A stretch of DNA of 64,000 nt from Methylobacterium nonmethylotrophicum (GTDB lineage Bacteria; Pseudomonadota; Alphaproteobacteria; Rhizobiales; Beijerinckiaceae), in NCBI RefSeq assembly GCF_004745635.1, contig NZ_SRLB01000006.1, forward strand, positions 186,001 through 250,000. The letters are read 5' to 3'. The notes under the pieces were generated by a model. That model was not told the origin of the DNA and did no database searches. It was given only the letters and a program-made list of their open reading frames with translations. Below are positions 9,314 to 18,643 of this stretch, one piece after another (position 1 is the stretch's first letter; each line of letters begins with the position of its first letter). The position numbers and the translations under genes were made by a program.

Positions 9314-10624
9314 CTAGGCAGACCGGAAGATCCGCTGCGCCTGCCGCTCGGCCGTCCGGATCGCGCTCTTCAGGTCCTCGCGGCCGGTGCAGTACGCGGC
9401 GAACATGTCGACCACCACGAAGTCGGCGAGCACGGCGGCCACCTTCTCGCTCACCGGGGCGAGGCCGCCGGCCGCGAGCGTGCGGGTCGAGGCTTCGCCG
9501 AAGACCTTGTTCTTCGGGTCGGCGGTCCAGATCGGGTTCTTGGCATAGGCCTGGAGCGGGTGGCAGAGATAGCCCTGCGACGCCTCGAGCCAGGCGTTGT
9601 AGTTCTGGGCCTCGAGCGCGAAGGCCATGAAGGCCTTACAGGCGTTCGGTGCCTTGGTGTAGGTGTAGGCCAGGATCGGGAAGGCGAGCTGGAACTCGGT
9701 CGGCTTGCCCGACTTGCCGACCGGGTAGGCGGCGTGGTCCATGTCCGCCGCGATGTCCTTCTTCTCGTTCTTGGCCGCGGCGTAGATCGAGATGCCGTTG
9801 TTGGTCAGGTACAGGTCGCCCGACAGGAACGCCTTGTTGTTCGACGAATCGTTCCACGACACCGTGCCGGGCACGAAGGTCTCGTAGAGGGACTTGACGT
9901 ATTCGAGCGCCTTGGCGGTCTCCGGCGAGTTGATGACGATCTTCTCGTTGGCGTCGACCAGGTAGGCGTCGTGCGACCACAGCGCCCAGTGGATCCAGGA
10001 ATTGGCATCACCGGTGGCGTGACCGAGTGCGAAGCCGGCCGGGGTATTGTTCTTCTTCAGCGCCCGGCACAGTTCCAGGAAGCCGGCATGGTCATCCGGG
10101 AATTTCTGGAAGCCGGCCTTGTTCATGGCCGAGACACGGTAGTTGAGGTAGCCGCCGTTGAACGCCATCGGGATGGCGATCCACTTGCCCTTGACCTTGC
10201 CGTAGGCTTCAGCCGCCGGCAGCCAGCCGCCGTACTTCTTGCCGAGGTAGTCCGCGACGTCGCCGACCTCGATGCACTTCGACGGGAAGAGGGCCGGGAA
10301 GGAGTAGAGGCCCCAGACCATGTCCGGGCCCTGGCCGGTATTGGCCGCCACCGACGCCTTCGGCTGGATGTCGTCGAACGACTCGCTCGTGACGCTCACC
10401 GGCACGCCGGTGGCCTTGGTGAAGGCGTCGACGAGGCGCATGAACGCCTCGTCCTCGGAGGGGATGAAGCGCTTCCAGCGCAGGAGCTTGAGCGAGGCGC
10501 CCTGTTCGGGCTTCCACTGGTTCTCCTGCGCCCAGGCGCGGGCAAAGCCCTCCAGGCCCGCCGCGGAGGCGAGGCCCAGGGCGGCACCGCCCTTGAGGAT
10601 CTGGCGGCGATCGAAGGCTGACAT
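9314..10624 (-). CDS. Sugar ABC transporter substrate-binding protein, Tat-exported
   Basis: Periplasmic family 1 solute-binding protein of 436 residues for the CUT1 importer encoded around it. The N-terminus MSAFDRRQILKGGAALGLASA has a twin-arginine signal (DRRQIL), with cleavage probably after ARAWA near residue 31. The body has the expected pattern: FTKATGVPVSV, then NTGQGPDMVWG, and a C-terminal helical lobe. Tat export of a sugar-binding protein suggests folding before export. It lies between the ATPase gene (150-base gap) and the permeases, all on the minus strand. Confidence 0.92.
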   Translation of the reverse strand: MSAFDRRQILKGGAALGLASAAGLEGFARAWAQENQWKPEQGASLKLLRWKRFIPSEDEAFMRLVDAFTKATGVPVSVTSESFDDIQPKASVAANTGQGPDMVWGLYSFPALFPSKCIEVGDVADYLGKKYGGWLPAAEAYGKVKGKWIAIPMAFNGGYLNYRVSAMNKAGFQKFPDDHAGFLELCRALKKNNTPAGFALGHATGDANSWIHWALWSHDAYLVDANEKIVINSPETAKALEYVKSLYETFVPGTVSWNDSSNNKAFLSGDLYLTNNGISIYAAAKNEKKDIAADMDHAAYPVGKSGKPTEFQLAFPILAYTYTKAPNACKAFMAFALEAQNYNAWLEASQGYLCHPLQAYAKNPIWTADPKNKVFGEASTRTLAAGGLAPVSEKVAAVLADFVVVDMFAAYCTGREDLKSAIRTAERQAQRIFRSA

Positions 10625-10775
10625 CGTGGCGTCTCTCCCGGAACGTCGTCGTGGGGGGGTGGGGCGGTCAGTGGCGGGATGGCGTCCCGCTTCTTCGGCA
10701 GGCGTGTTGGCGGGCCTGCGCCTTGGCGGGCCTGCGTCTTGCCCGGCCGGAGCTTTGGCCGGCCGGAGATCGTCG

Positions 10776-11867
<1,092 letters not shown>

Positions 11868-12142
11868 CGGCTCCTCGTGGTCACTTGTGTCTAGAGACAG
11901 TTGCGCGTGGCGCGCGAACCGGAGTGGCAGCGCTGCCAAAGGCAGACGACAGAGAAACGACAGACAGGCCCCCGCTCGGGCATCCGGCGCTCATTGGGGT
12001 GTTCCCTCAACCCGTAAGAACGGGGCAGCCTGTCTTGCCGCCTCTCGCGTTGGCGGCCATCATCGGGCGTGCGCGGCGCAAGATCAAGCGCCTTCGCCAT
12101 GCGTCCATCGTCGGATGCGCCAGAAACCACCGGGAGACAGGC

Positions 12143-13099
12143 TTGAAGTCCACAGATGTTCTGATCCTGCGGCCGATGATGCCGCTCGTGACCGAGAGCC
12201 TGGAGAGGCATTTCACCCTTCACCGCGGCGACCAGGCCGAGGACAAGGAGCGCTTCCTCGACGAGGTCGGGAGCAAGATCCGCGGCATGGCGGTGAGCCA
12301 CGTCCACGTGAACGACGCGCTGCTCGACCGGCTGCCCAAGCTCGAGATCGTCGCCAATTTCGGCGTCGGCTACGACACGATCGACGCCGCCGCCTGCGGG
12401 CGGCGCGGGGTGATCGTCACCAACACGCCGGACGTTCTGACCGACGAGGTGGCGGACCTGGCGGTCGGCCTGCTGCTCGCCACCGTGCGGCAGATCCCGC
12501 AGGTCGACCGCTACCTGCGCCAGGGCAAGTGGCTGGAGAAGCCCTACCCGCTCACCGGCACCCTGCGCGGGCGCAAGATCGGCATCCTCGGGCTCGGGCG
12601 CATCGGCCGGGCGATCGCCCACCGCCTCGTCGCCTTCGGGCTCCCCATCGCCTATCACGGCCGCTCCAAGCAGACGGACGTGCCGTACGAGTACTTCCCC
12701 ACGCTCATCGAGATGGCGAAGGCCTGCGACGTGCTGATGGTGGTGGCACCCGGCGGCCCCGAGACGAAGAACATGATCGGCCGCGAGGTGCTGGAGGCGC
12801 TGGGGCCGCAGGGCGTCCTGATCAACGTGGCCCGCGGCACCCTCGTGGACGAGGACGCGCTCGCCGCGGCGCTCGCCGACGGGACGATCCAGAGCGCCGG
12901 CCTCGACGTGTTCGCCGACGAGCCGAAGGTGCCCGACGCCCTGATCGCGCAGGATCATGCGGTTCTGCTGCCACATGTCGGCTCCGCCTCGCACCACACA
13001 CGCAACGCGATGGGGCAGCTCGTCGTTGATAACCTGACCTCCTGGTTCCAGGGCAAGGGTCCGGTGACCCCCGTGGCCGAGACCCCCTGGAAGGCTTAA
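12143..13099 (+). CDS. D-2-hydroxyacid dehydrogenase (glyoxylate/hydroxypyruvate reductase type)
   Basis: NAD(P)H-dependent reduction of a 2-keto acid such as glyoxylate or hydroxypyruvate (family inference). I chose TTG 12143 (MKSTDVLILRPMMP) with GGGAGA upstream, giving 318 residues, the usual length; the frame is open further upstream without family similarity. The nucleotide-binding motif GLGRIG is at 150-155, and the catalytic Arg231 (NVARG), Glu260 (ADEP) and His278 (LPHVGSA) are all present. It diverges from the sugar ABC operon. The secreted inhibitor-like gene follows 18 bases downstream. Confidence 0.9.
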   Translation: MKSTDVLILRPMMPLVTESLERHFTLHRGDQAEDKERFLDEVGSKIRGMAVSHVHVNDALLDRLPKLEIVANFGVGYDTIDAAACGRRGVIVTNTPDVLTDEVADLAVGLLLATVRQIPQVDRYLRQGKWLEKPYPLTGTLRGRKIGILGLGRIGRAIAHRLVAFGLPIAYHGRSKQTDVPYEYFPTLIEMAKACDVLMVVAPGGPETKNMIGREVLEALGPQGVLINVARGTLVDEDALAAALADGTIQSAGLDVFADEPKVPDALIAQDHAVLLPHVGSASHHTRNAMGQLVVDNLTSWFQGKGPVTPVAETPWKA

Positions 13100-13117
13100 G
13101 ACGAGAGAGCCACGTCC

Positions 13118-13876
13118 ATGCGCCTGCGCCGCCGCCTCGCCGTCCTCGGTCTCGCCGCCTCGGCGATCTGGGCCGGGGGCGCCGCGGCGCAGGAGCCGGG
13201 CCCGCCCCGGGACCCCGGCACGGCGGGGACGTGGGAGCTGGCCCTCGACGGCAGCTTCCGCCGCTGCGGCCTGATGCTGGCGGCGGAGGCCGGTCCGGTC
13301 GGCCAGGCCCTGCGCTTCCCGGCCGGCTGCCGGCGGGCCCTGCCGGTGGTCAACGGCCTCAGCGGCTGGCGCCGCGAGGGCGGCCTGATCCAGTTCCTCG
13401 ACCGGGAGGGTCAGCCGGTGCTGGCCTTCGCGGCGCCCGAGGGCCCGGGCGCCTGGACCGCCGAAGCCACGACCGGCGAGCGCTACAGCCTGGCCCAGGC
13501 CGGCGCGCGGCCGGCCGCGCCCGAGGCGCCGCTGGTCACGCCGGCGGCCCTCTCGGCGCCGTCGGCCCCGCGGGAGAGCTGGGCCTTGGCCCCCGCGACC
13601 GCCGCCGCGGTGACCGGGCTCTACACCCTCGACCGCTTCATCGAGAAGGACGTCTGCCGGGTGATGCTCAGGGCCGACGGCGCCCAGGTTCAGGAGGGCT
13701 GCCGCGACCCGGGCCTGGCGCTGTTCGATCCCACTGCCTGGCACTACGAGGCCGGCCGCCTCGTCCTCGTCGCCCGGCGCGGCCACAGCGTCGAGCTGGT
13801 CCCGGTGGGGGAGGGGCGCTGGCGGCGCGATCCCGAGATCGGCACGACCTTCGTGCTGCGGCGGGTGGAGCCGTGA
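13118..13876 (+). CDS. Secreted protein with two AprI/Inh-like domains
   Basis: A 252-residue secreted protein with a signal peptide (residues 1-24, ending GGAAAQ). Two copies of a small beta-barrel fold resembling the AprI/Inh metalloprotease inhibitor family are visible: domain 1 about 36-127 (GTWELALDGSFRRC, with C50 and C71 as a likely disulfide) and domain 2 about 160-249 (VTGLYTLDRF, with C180 and C195), joined by an Ala/Pro linker. Classic inhibitors have one domain and are encoded next to an alkaline protease; no such protease gene is here. Inhibition of a protease is therefore only a family-based guess. Confidence 0.7.
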   Translation: MRLRRRLAVLGLAASAIWAGGAAAQEPGPPRDPGTAGTWELALDGSFRRCGLMLAAEAGPVGQALRFPAGCRRALPVVNGLSGWRREGGLIQFLDREGQPVLAFAAPEGPGAWTAEATTGERYSLAQAGARPAAPEAPLVTPAALSAPSAPRESWALAPATAAAVTGLYTLDRFIEKDVCRVMLRADGAQVQEGCRDPGLALFDPTAWHYEAGRLVLVARRGHSVELVPVGEGRWRRDPEIGTTFVLRRVEP

Positions 13877-13912
13877 GGGATTCGTCCCACCGAGCGCGCC
13901 GGCACACCTCCG

Positions 13913-14179
13913 TCACGCCGCGACCTGCGGCCGTGCCATGGCCTCGCGCAGGTGCTGCGCGAGCTCGCGGAAGGCCGGACCCCGCGCGGCCGGGGCGGCG
14001 TGCAGGGCGGTCGCGAAGGACGGGAGGTCCGCCGGCACGGTCGCCCGCGTCGCGTCGAGGCCGCCATTCTCGAACACCGGGCGGCTCGCGCGTCCCGGCC
14101 GGGCCAGGGCGGACGGGACGGGCGGGATGCTCCACGAAAGCTGGTATCGACGGCCGACGAACCGGGTGCGGCTGCACAT
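13913..14179 (-). CDS. Hypothetical protein
   Basis: An 88-residue frame starting MCSRTRFVGRRYQLSW and ending with a helical, Ala-rich segment (AFRELAQHLREAMARP). Third positions are almost all G or C through the last 70 codons, matching real genes of this genome, so I favour it as coding. I recognise no domain, signal or membrane segment. It has no clear ribosome-binding site and may be the surviving end of a longer gene. Its start overlaps that of a small lipoprotein-like frame on the other strand. Confidence 0.4.
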   Translation of the reverse strand: MCSRTRFVGRRYQLSWSIPPVPSALARPGRASRPVFENGGLDATRATVPADLPSFATALHAAPAARGPAFRELAQHLREAMARPQVAA

Positions 14180-14327
14180 GGCCAGACGACTCGACGGTGC
14201 GAGACATGTTGCGGTGATCGCTGCCGTGACGCTCGGCGCTTGCGACCTTCCGGGCGATCCGGAAATCATCGCGGAGGGACGCAGGCAGTGCATGGCATTG
14301 GCCATGCCGTTCCTCGATGACTTCTAA
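14178..14327 (+). CDS. Possible small lipoprotein
   Basis: A 49-residue frame (MARRLDGARHVAVIAAVTLG) with a basic N-terminus, a hydrophobic core and a lipobox-like LGAC at residues 23-26, so the mature lipid-anchored part would be about 24 residues. Codon use is poorer in G/C third positions than in neighbouring genes and there is no clear Shine-Dalgarno. It starts within a base of the antisense hypothetical gene; probably only one of the two is real. Confidence 0.28.
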   Translation: MARRLDGARHVAVIAAVTLGACDLPGDPEIIAEGRRQCMALAMPFLDDF

Positions 14328-14718
14328 CCCGGACAGCGCTGCTCGTTCGTCGATGAAGCGAACGTAAGCGCCGATCCGACGAAAAACACATTCGAATTCA
14401 TTTTGAATAAAAACAGTGTCGCTCCCATATCAGATTATTCTAATTTATCAATATTTTGTCGTGGGGACCGCTCAGGCAGAACGATATCAATATTGAATAT
14501 AAATAGAAAATCCTGAAGGGTCATTATATATTAGATGTGCCGTCGCACCCCATTCGCGACGAAGCCACGTGACACGTCGAACGGGCCGGTGCCTCCAAGC
14601 CGCAGCGTCTGATCATGCCGACGAGACGGGCCCGGCTTCGGGTCGCAACGGGTCCTTGCCAGCCCGCACGCACTCGTCCGACAACCCGACGACGATTCCT
14701 CCCCGACGGACTGACCCG
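14328..14718. other. Intergenic with AT-rich block
   Basis: No gene is seen. Bases 14380-14560 are strongly AT-rich, unlike the rest of this region, with runs such as ATTGAATATAAATAGAAAAT. The block could hold the promoter of the M32 carboxypeptidase gene or be foreign debris. From 14560 the composition returns to normal. Confidence 0.5.
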
Positions 14719-16209
14719 ATGCAGGCCTACCGCGCCCTCGAAGCCACCTTCGCCCGGATCAGCGCCCTCGAGGATGCCTCCGGCATCCTCGGCTGGGACG
14801 CCCAGACGCTGATGCCGGACGGGGCGGCGGAGGGGCGAGGCGACCAGATCGCGGTGTTGCGCGGGCTCGCCCACGACCTCCTGACCGATCCCGCCACCGC
14901 CGACCGGCTGGCCGTGGCGGACGGGGAGGGCGGCCTCGATGCCTGGCAGCGGGCGAACCTCGCCGAGATGCGCCGGGCCCACACCCACGCCGCGGCAGTG
15001 CCGCGCGACCTCGTCGAGGCGAGTTCGCGCGCCGTCTCGCGGGCCGAGATGACCTGGCGCGAGGCGCGCCGCACGGCCGATTTCGCGCTGCTGCGGCCCG
15101 ACCTCGCCGAGGTGTTGGGGCTCCAGCGCGAGATCGGCCGGGCGAAGGGCGAGGCCTTGGGCCTCTCGCCCTACGACGCGCTCCTCGACAGCTACGACCC
15201 GGGACTGCGCCAGGCCGCGATCGACCCGCTCTTCTCGGTGCTCGAGGCCGAGCTGCCGGGCCTGATCGCGCAGGCGCAGGCGCGCCAGGCGGCGGCGGGA
15301 CCGGTGCCCGTGGCCGAGGGGCCGTTCCCGGTCGAGACTCAGCGCCAGGTCGGGCTCGCGCTGATGCGCGCGGCGGGGTTCGACTTCGACCGGGGCCGCC
15401 TCGACGTGAGCCTGCACCCGTTCTGCGGCGGTGCCACCGACGACGTGCGCATCACTACCCGCTACGACGAATCCGATTTCGCCCGGGCCCTGATGGGCGT
15501 GCTGCACGAGACCGGCCACGCCCTCTACGAGCAGGGCCGCCCTGCCGCCTGGCGCCGCCAGCCGGTGGGTGCGGCCCGCGGCATGAGCCTGCACGAGAGC
15601 CAGTCGCTCACCCTGGAGATGCAGGCCGGCCGCAGCCGCGACTTCGTCGCCTACCTGGCGCCGCTGGTGCGGGAGGCCTTCGGCGGCACCGGCCCGGCCT
15701 GGGAGGCCGATGCGCTCCACCGCATCTACACCCGGGTCGCGCCCGGCTTCATCCGGGTCGACGCCGACGAGTGCACCTACCCGGCCCATATCCTGCTGCG
15801 CTACCGGCTCGAGCGGGCGCTGATCCGGGGCGAGATGGAGATCGGCGACCTGCCGGGCGCCTTCAACGAGGGGATGCACCGGCTCCTCGGGCTGACGGTG
15901 CCCGACGACGCGCAGGGCTGCCTGCAGGACATCCACTGGCCCGGCGGCGCCTGGGGCTATTTCCCGACCTACACGCTCGGCGCGATGATGGCGGCCCAGC
16001 TGTTCGAGGCCGCCTGCGCGGCCGAGCCGGACCTGCGCCCCGGCCTCGCCCGGGGCGACTTCGCGCCCCTCGTCGGCTGGCTGCGCGCGAACGTGCATGG
16101 CAAGGGCAGCGCGCTCGGCACGCAGGCGATCCTGACCGAGGCGACCGGACGGCCGCTCTCGGCCGACATCTTCCTCGGGCACCTGCGGCGGCGCTACCTC
16201 GAGGCCTGA
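14719..16209 (+). CDS. M32 family metallocarboxypeptidase
   Basis: Cytoplasmic zinc carboxypeptidase removing C-terminal residues from peptides. With ATG 14719 (MQAYRALEATFARISALED) the protein is 496 residues, as expected for the family. All the M32 signatures are visible: HPF at 233-235, DVRIT at 242-246, zinc motif HETGH at 263-267, HESQS at 292-296 (third ligand and Glu), then FIRVDAD and the QDIHW block near the C-terminus. It is preceded by an AT-rich intergenic block and followed closely by a convergent glutamine amidotransferase gene. Confidence 0.95.
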   Translation: MQAYRALEATFARISALEDASGILGWDAQTLMPDGAAEGRGDQIAVLRGLAHDLLTDPATADRLAVADGEGGLDAWQRANLAEMRRAHTHAAAVPRDLVEASSRAVSRAEMTWREARRTADFALLRPDLAEVLGLQREIGRAKGEALGLSPYDALLDSYDPGLRQAAIDPLFSVLEAELPGLIAQAQARQAAAGPVPVAEGPFPVETQRQVGLALMRAAGFDFDRGRLDVSLHPFCGGATDDVRITTRYDESDFARALMGVLHETGHALYEQGRPAAWRRQPVGAARGMSLHESQSLTLEMQAGRSRDFVAYLAPLVREAFGGTGPAWEADALHRIYTRVAPGFIRVDADECTYPAHILLRYRLERALIRGEMEIGDLPGAFNEGMHRLLGLTVPDDAQGCLQDIHWPGGAWGYFPTYTLGAMMAAQLFEAACAAEPDLRPGLARGDFAPLVGWLRANVHGKGSALGTQAILTEATGRPLSADIFLGHLRRRYLEA

Positions 16210-16247
16210 CCGGTACCGCCTGGTCACCGGTTCCCGGGACCGGACCC

Positions 16248-17039
16248 TCAGGCCGCCACCCGAAGCCCCGTCTCCCCCGGCCCGGCCACCCGGACCGGCT
16301 GGCCCGGGCGCGCCAGGAGGGTGCCGCCCTTCGGCACCTCGGCCCAGCCGGCGCGCCGGCCGTCGATCGGCTCGGAGACGACGGCGAGGCCGGTGCCGGT
16401 CTCGCGCCAGTACAGGCTCGGCGGGCGGCCGTCGCAGGCCCAGCGATAGGCGGTGAGGCTCTCGCCGTCGGTGAGCACGGCGGTGAAGCGCAGCGGCTCG
16501 TCGATGCCCGCCTCGCGCATCAGGCCGCGGGCGGCCGACAGGCTCGCCGCCATGGCGCCGACGGGATCGTGCTCGAGGCCGTGCGCGAGGGCGAGGAGGA
16601 AGAGCGCCTCCGAATCGGTGGTGCCCTGGCGCGCCTCGTAGAGCCCGTCCGGGATCAGCGCCTCGAGCCGGCGGCGGATGCGCGGGTAGCCGCCGATCTG
16701 GCCGTTATGCATGAACAGGTGGCGGCCATGGGCGAAGGGATGGCAGTTCGCCCGGGTGGTCGCGGTGCCGGTCGCGGCGCGGACATGGGCGAAGAACGTA
16801 CGGGCGCGGATCTGGCGCGAGAGGCTGCGCAGGTTCTCGTCGGACCAGGCCGGCCGCACGTCGCGGTAGAGGCCGGGCTCGGGCCGCTCGCCGTACCAGC
16901 CGATGCCGAAGCCGTCGCCGTTGGTCTCGGTCTGGGCCTCCGTGGCGTGCAGCGACTGGTGCACGAGGGAGTGGGTCGGCGCGCAGACCAGCTCGTCGAG
17001 ATAGACCGGTTCGCCGTGGTAGGCGAGGAAGCGGCACAT
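16248..17039 (-). CDS. Class II glutamine amidotransferase, YafJ type
   Basis: Ntn-type glutamine hydrolase domain protein of 263 residues. The start ATG 17039 gives MCRFLAYHGEP, where Cys2 becomes the N-terminal nucleophile after Met removal; the frame extends upstream, but that would bury the nucleophile. The motifs NGDGFGIGWYG, FFAHVRAAT and CHPFAHGRHLFMHNGQIGGY (glutamine-binding and oxyanion residues) are typical. No synthetase domain is attached, so the acceptor of the ammonia is unknown. Related proteins occur in ergothioneine-type clusters, but none of those genes is present here. Confidence 0.88.
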   Translation of the reverse strand: MCRFLAYHGEPVYLDELVCAPTHSLVHQSLHATEAQTETNGDGFGIGWYGERPEPGLYRDVRPAWSDENLRSLSRQIRARTFFAHVRAATGTATTRANCHPFAHGRHLFMHNGQIGGYPRIRRRLEALIPDGLYEARQGTTDSEALFLLALAHGLEHDPVGAMAASLSAARGLMREAGIDEPLRFTAVLTDGESLTAYRWACDGRPPSLYWRETGTGLAVVSEPIDGRRAGWAEVPKGGTLLARPGQPVRVAGPGETGLRVAA

Positions 17040-17479
17040 CGGCTCTTCACCTCCCGCGGCGTGTGCCGGTCCCGCCCGGGCCGTGCCTCGTCCGCCGCCG
17101 TCATGGAAAGGTAACATTCCGCCCGGCACGGTGAACAGCTCGTTAATGCGCCGCGGCATGCCCATGGGTTAGGCAGCATCGCCGGCTCCGCCGCCGGATC
17201 GCGCCTCGGTCCGCAGCTCTTGGCGAAGAAGGACCTTTTGCCGGGATCAATCCCAGGATTGAGTCGTTGATGCTCGCGCGGGCGTGTTCGCGTAGCCGGC
17301 TTCCGGTCCGCGTTCCGGCCTTCGCCCCGCGCTCGATCCCCGTCCGTCGCTCTCGCCCGCCCCGCCTCGCGCACCGGGGGCGGCCGGGCGCTTCGTCGGA
17401 CGGCCGATCGACCCAGCATCGTCCCGAGCACCCACGCACACCCGGGAAACCAGAACACTCGATAAAGACAGGAGGCTTC
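17040..17479. other. Divergent intergenic region
   Basis: A 440-base region between the amidotransferase and the receiver gene, with no credible gene. It contains a perfect 7-2-7 palindrome, TCAATCC CA GGATTGA, at 17247-17262, a possible dimeric regulator site in front of the receiver gene. I cannot assign promoters with confidence. Confidence 0.45.
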
Positions 17480-17863
17480 ATGGGCAGAGCAGCATCCACC
17501 GGTCCGATCGCCGTCGTGGTCGAGAACGACGAATCCGTCCGCGACTTCGCGGCGGCGATCCTGGAGGAGACCGACCTCGCGGTCATCGCCTGCGACAGCG
17601 CCGCCGACGCTCTCGCGGTGATGCGCGAGCACGGCTCCGAGGTCGCGCTGCTCTTCACCGAGATGCAGCTCGCCGGCGAGATGGATGGCGCGGCGCTCGC
17701 CCGCACCGTGGAGCGGGACTGGCCGGACGTGCGCCTGGTGGTGACCTCGCGGCCGGGCGCGACCCAGGCGGTGCCGGACCACGCCATCTACATGCCGAAG
17801 CCCTGGCGGCCCCTCGACGTGCTGGTCGAGGCCGAGCGGGCCGCTTACGCGGCGGCGGCCTGA
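17480..17863 (+). CDS. Single-domain response regulator with substituted phosphoacceptor
   Basis: A 127-residue stand-alone receiver domain. ATG 17480 has GGAGG four bases upstream. The fold is clear: first strand IAVVVEND, conserved Lys107 in YMPKPW, and the VVTSRPG switch segment near 87-93. The residue at the phosphoacceptor position is Glu61 (LLFTEMQLAG) where relatives have Asp, and the acidic pair is Glu15-Asn16. It therefore probably cannot be phosphorylated normally and may be locked in an active-like or adaptor state. No kinase gene is adjacent; the LOV kinase at 56 kb has a normal receiver of the same subtype. Confidence 0.85.
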   Translation: MGRAASTGPIAVVVENDESVRDFAAAILEETDLAVIACDSAADALAVMREHGSEVALLFTEMQLAGEMDGAALARTVERDWPDVRLVVTSRPGATQAVPDHAIYMPKPWRPLDVLVEAERAAYAAAA

Positions 17864-17870
17864 CCCTGAA

Positions 17871-17933
17871 GCGGCGGCCTTGCGCCGCCGCAGACCCCAA
17901 GGAACGAGGCGGCGGCCTTGCGCCGCCGCAGAC
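17871..17933. repeat. Two tandem 25-bp hairpin repeats
   Basis: GCGGCGGCCTTGCGCCGCCG plus CAGAC occurs at 17871-17895 and again at 17909-17933. Each forms a perfect 8-base stem with a 5-base loop. They lie just after the receiver gene and before the rpsU terminator, so they may protect or end both transcripts. Confidence 0.6.
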
Positions 17934-17946
17934 TCGAAGAAACGCG

Positions 17947-17976
17947 AAAAGCCCGATCGCCTCGCGGCGTCGGGCT
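17947..17976 (-). terminator. Rho-independent terminator of rpsU
   Basis: On the minus strand AGCCCGA and TCGGGCT (17950-17956 and 17970-17976) form a 7-base stem followed by TTTT, 48 bases after the rpsU stop. This is a standard intrinsic terminator. Confidence 0.75.
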
Positions 17977-18023
17977 CACGTCTCGAAAGCGGCCCCGCCC
18001 GGCGGCGGGGCGCAGCCGACGGC

Positions 18024-18320
18024 TTACGCGTTGGCGGCCGGAGCCGCGGCCGGGGCAGCGGAGGCCGGGGCCGGACGGCGGGGAGCACCGACGCGGGGCT
18101 TCGGCTTCGGCGCGGCGATCAGGCCCTCGCGGATGGCGGTCTTGCGGGCCTGCTTGCGGGCGCGGCGCACGGCCTCCGCCTTCTCGCGGGCCTTGCGCAC
18201 CGACGGCTTCTCATAGGCCTTGCGCTGCTTCATCTCGCGGAAGATGCCCTCGCGCTGCATCTTCTTCTTGAGCACGCGGAGCGCCTGATCGACGTTGTTG
18301 TCCCGAACGAGTACCTGCAA
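18024..18320 (-). CDS. rpsU: 30S ribosomal protein S21
   Basis: Small ribosomal subunit protein. The start is TTG 18320, because the family begins [20 protein letters not shown] immediately after the initiator; an ATG further upstream would add about 126 unrelated residues. AGAGGA lies nine bases upstream. The core is followed by the basic segment [16 protein letters not shown], and the last 30 residues are an Ala/Pro-rich tail common in this order. The length is 98 residues. It is monocistronic, with an intrinsic terminator downstream. Confidence 0.93.
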   Translation of the reverse strand: MQVLVRDNNVDQALRVLKKKMQREGIFREMKQRKAYEKPSVRKAREKAEAVRRARKQARKTAIREGLIAAPKPKPRVGAPRRPAPASAAPAAAPAANA

Positions 18321-18643
18321 GGGTGTATGTCCTCTTGTCGAAATTCCGAAAAACGTGGCCGACCTTGCGCGGAACGCGCCCGGATGGCTGCCTGCCCGGC
18401 AAACCGAAATGCGCCCCACGGCCCGGACCTGGAAGGGCCGGGAGGGGCTGACGTCACATCGCGGTCGCACCGGAGCCCGGCGCAAGCTGTCGGCGCACGG
18501 TATGCGCCTGATCGGGGCCTTACACCACTCCGCCGCGACTTCCAACCGGGGAGTGGCCGCCTGACCGAAATTTGAGCGTCTCACGCGCCTCGAACGGGCC
18601 GCGCGCCGGATGACGTCGTTTCTGGGCGACGGCGCCCGGGGGA
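18321..18643. other. Intergenic upstream of rpsU
   Basis: This 323-base gap between rpsU and phaZ, both on the minus strand, should hold the rpsU promoter and the end of the phaZ transcript. I see no further gene, and no hairpin strong enough to call a terminator. Confidence 0.4.
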
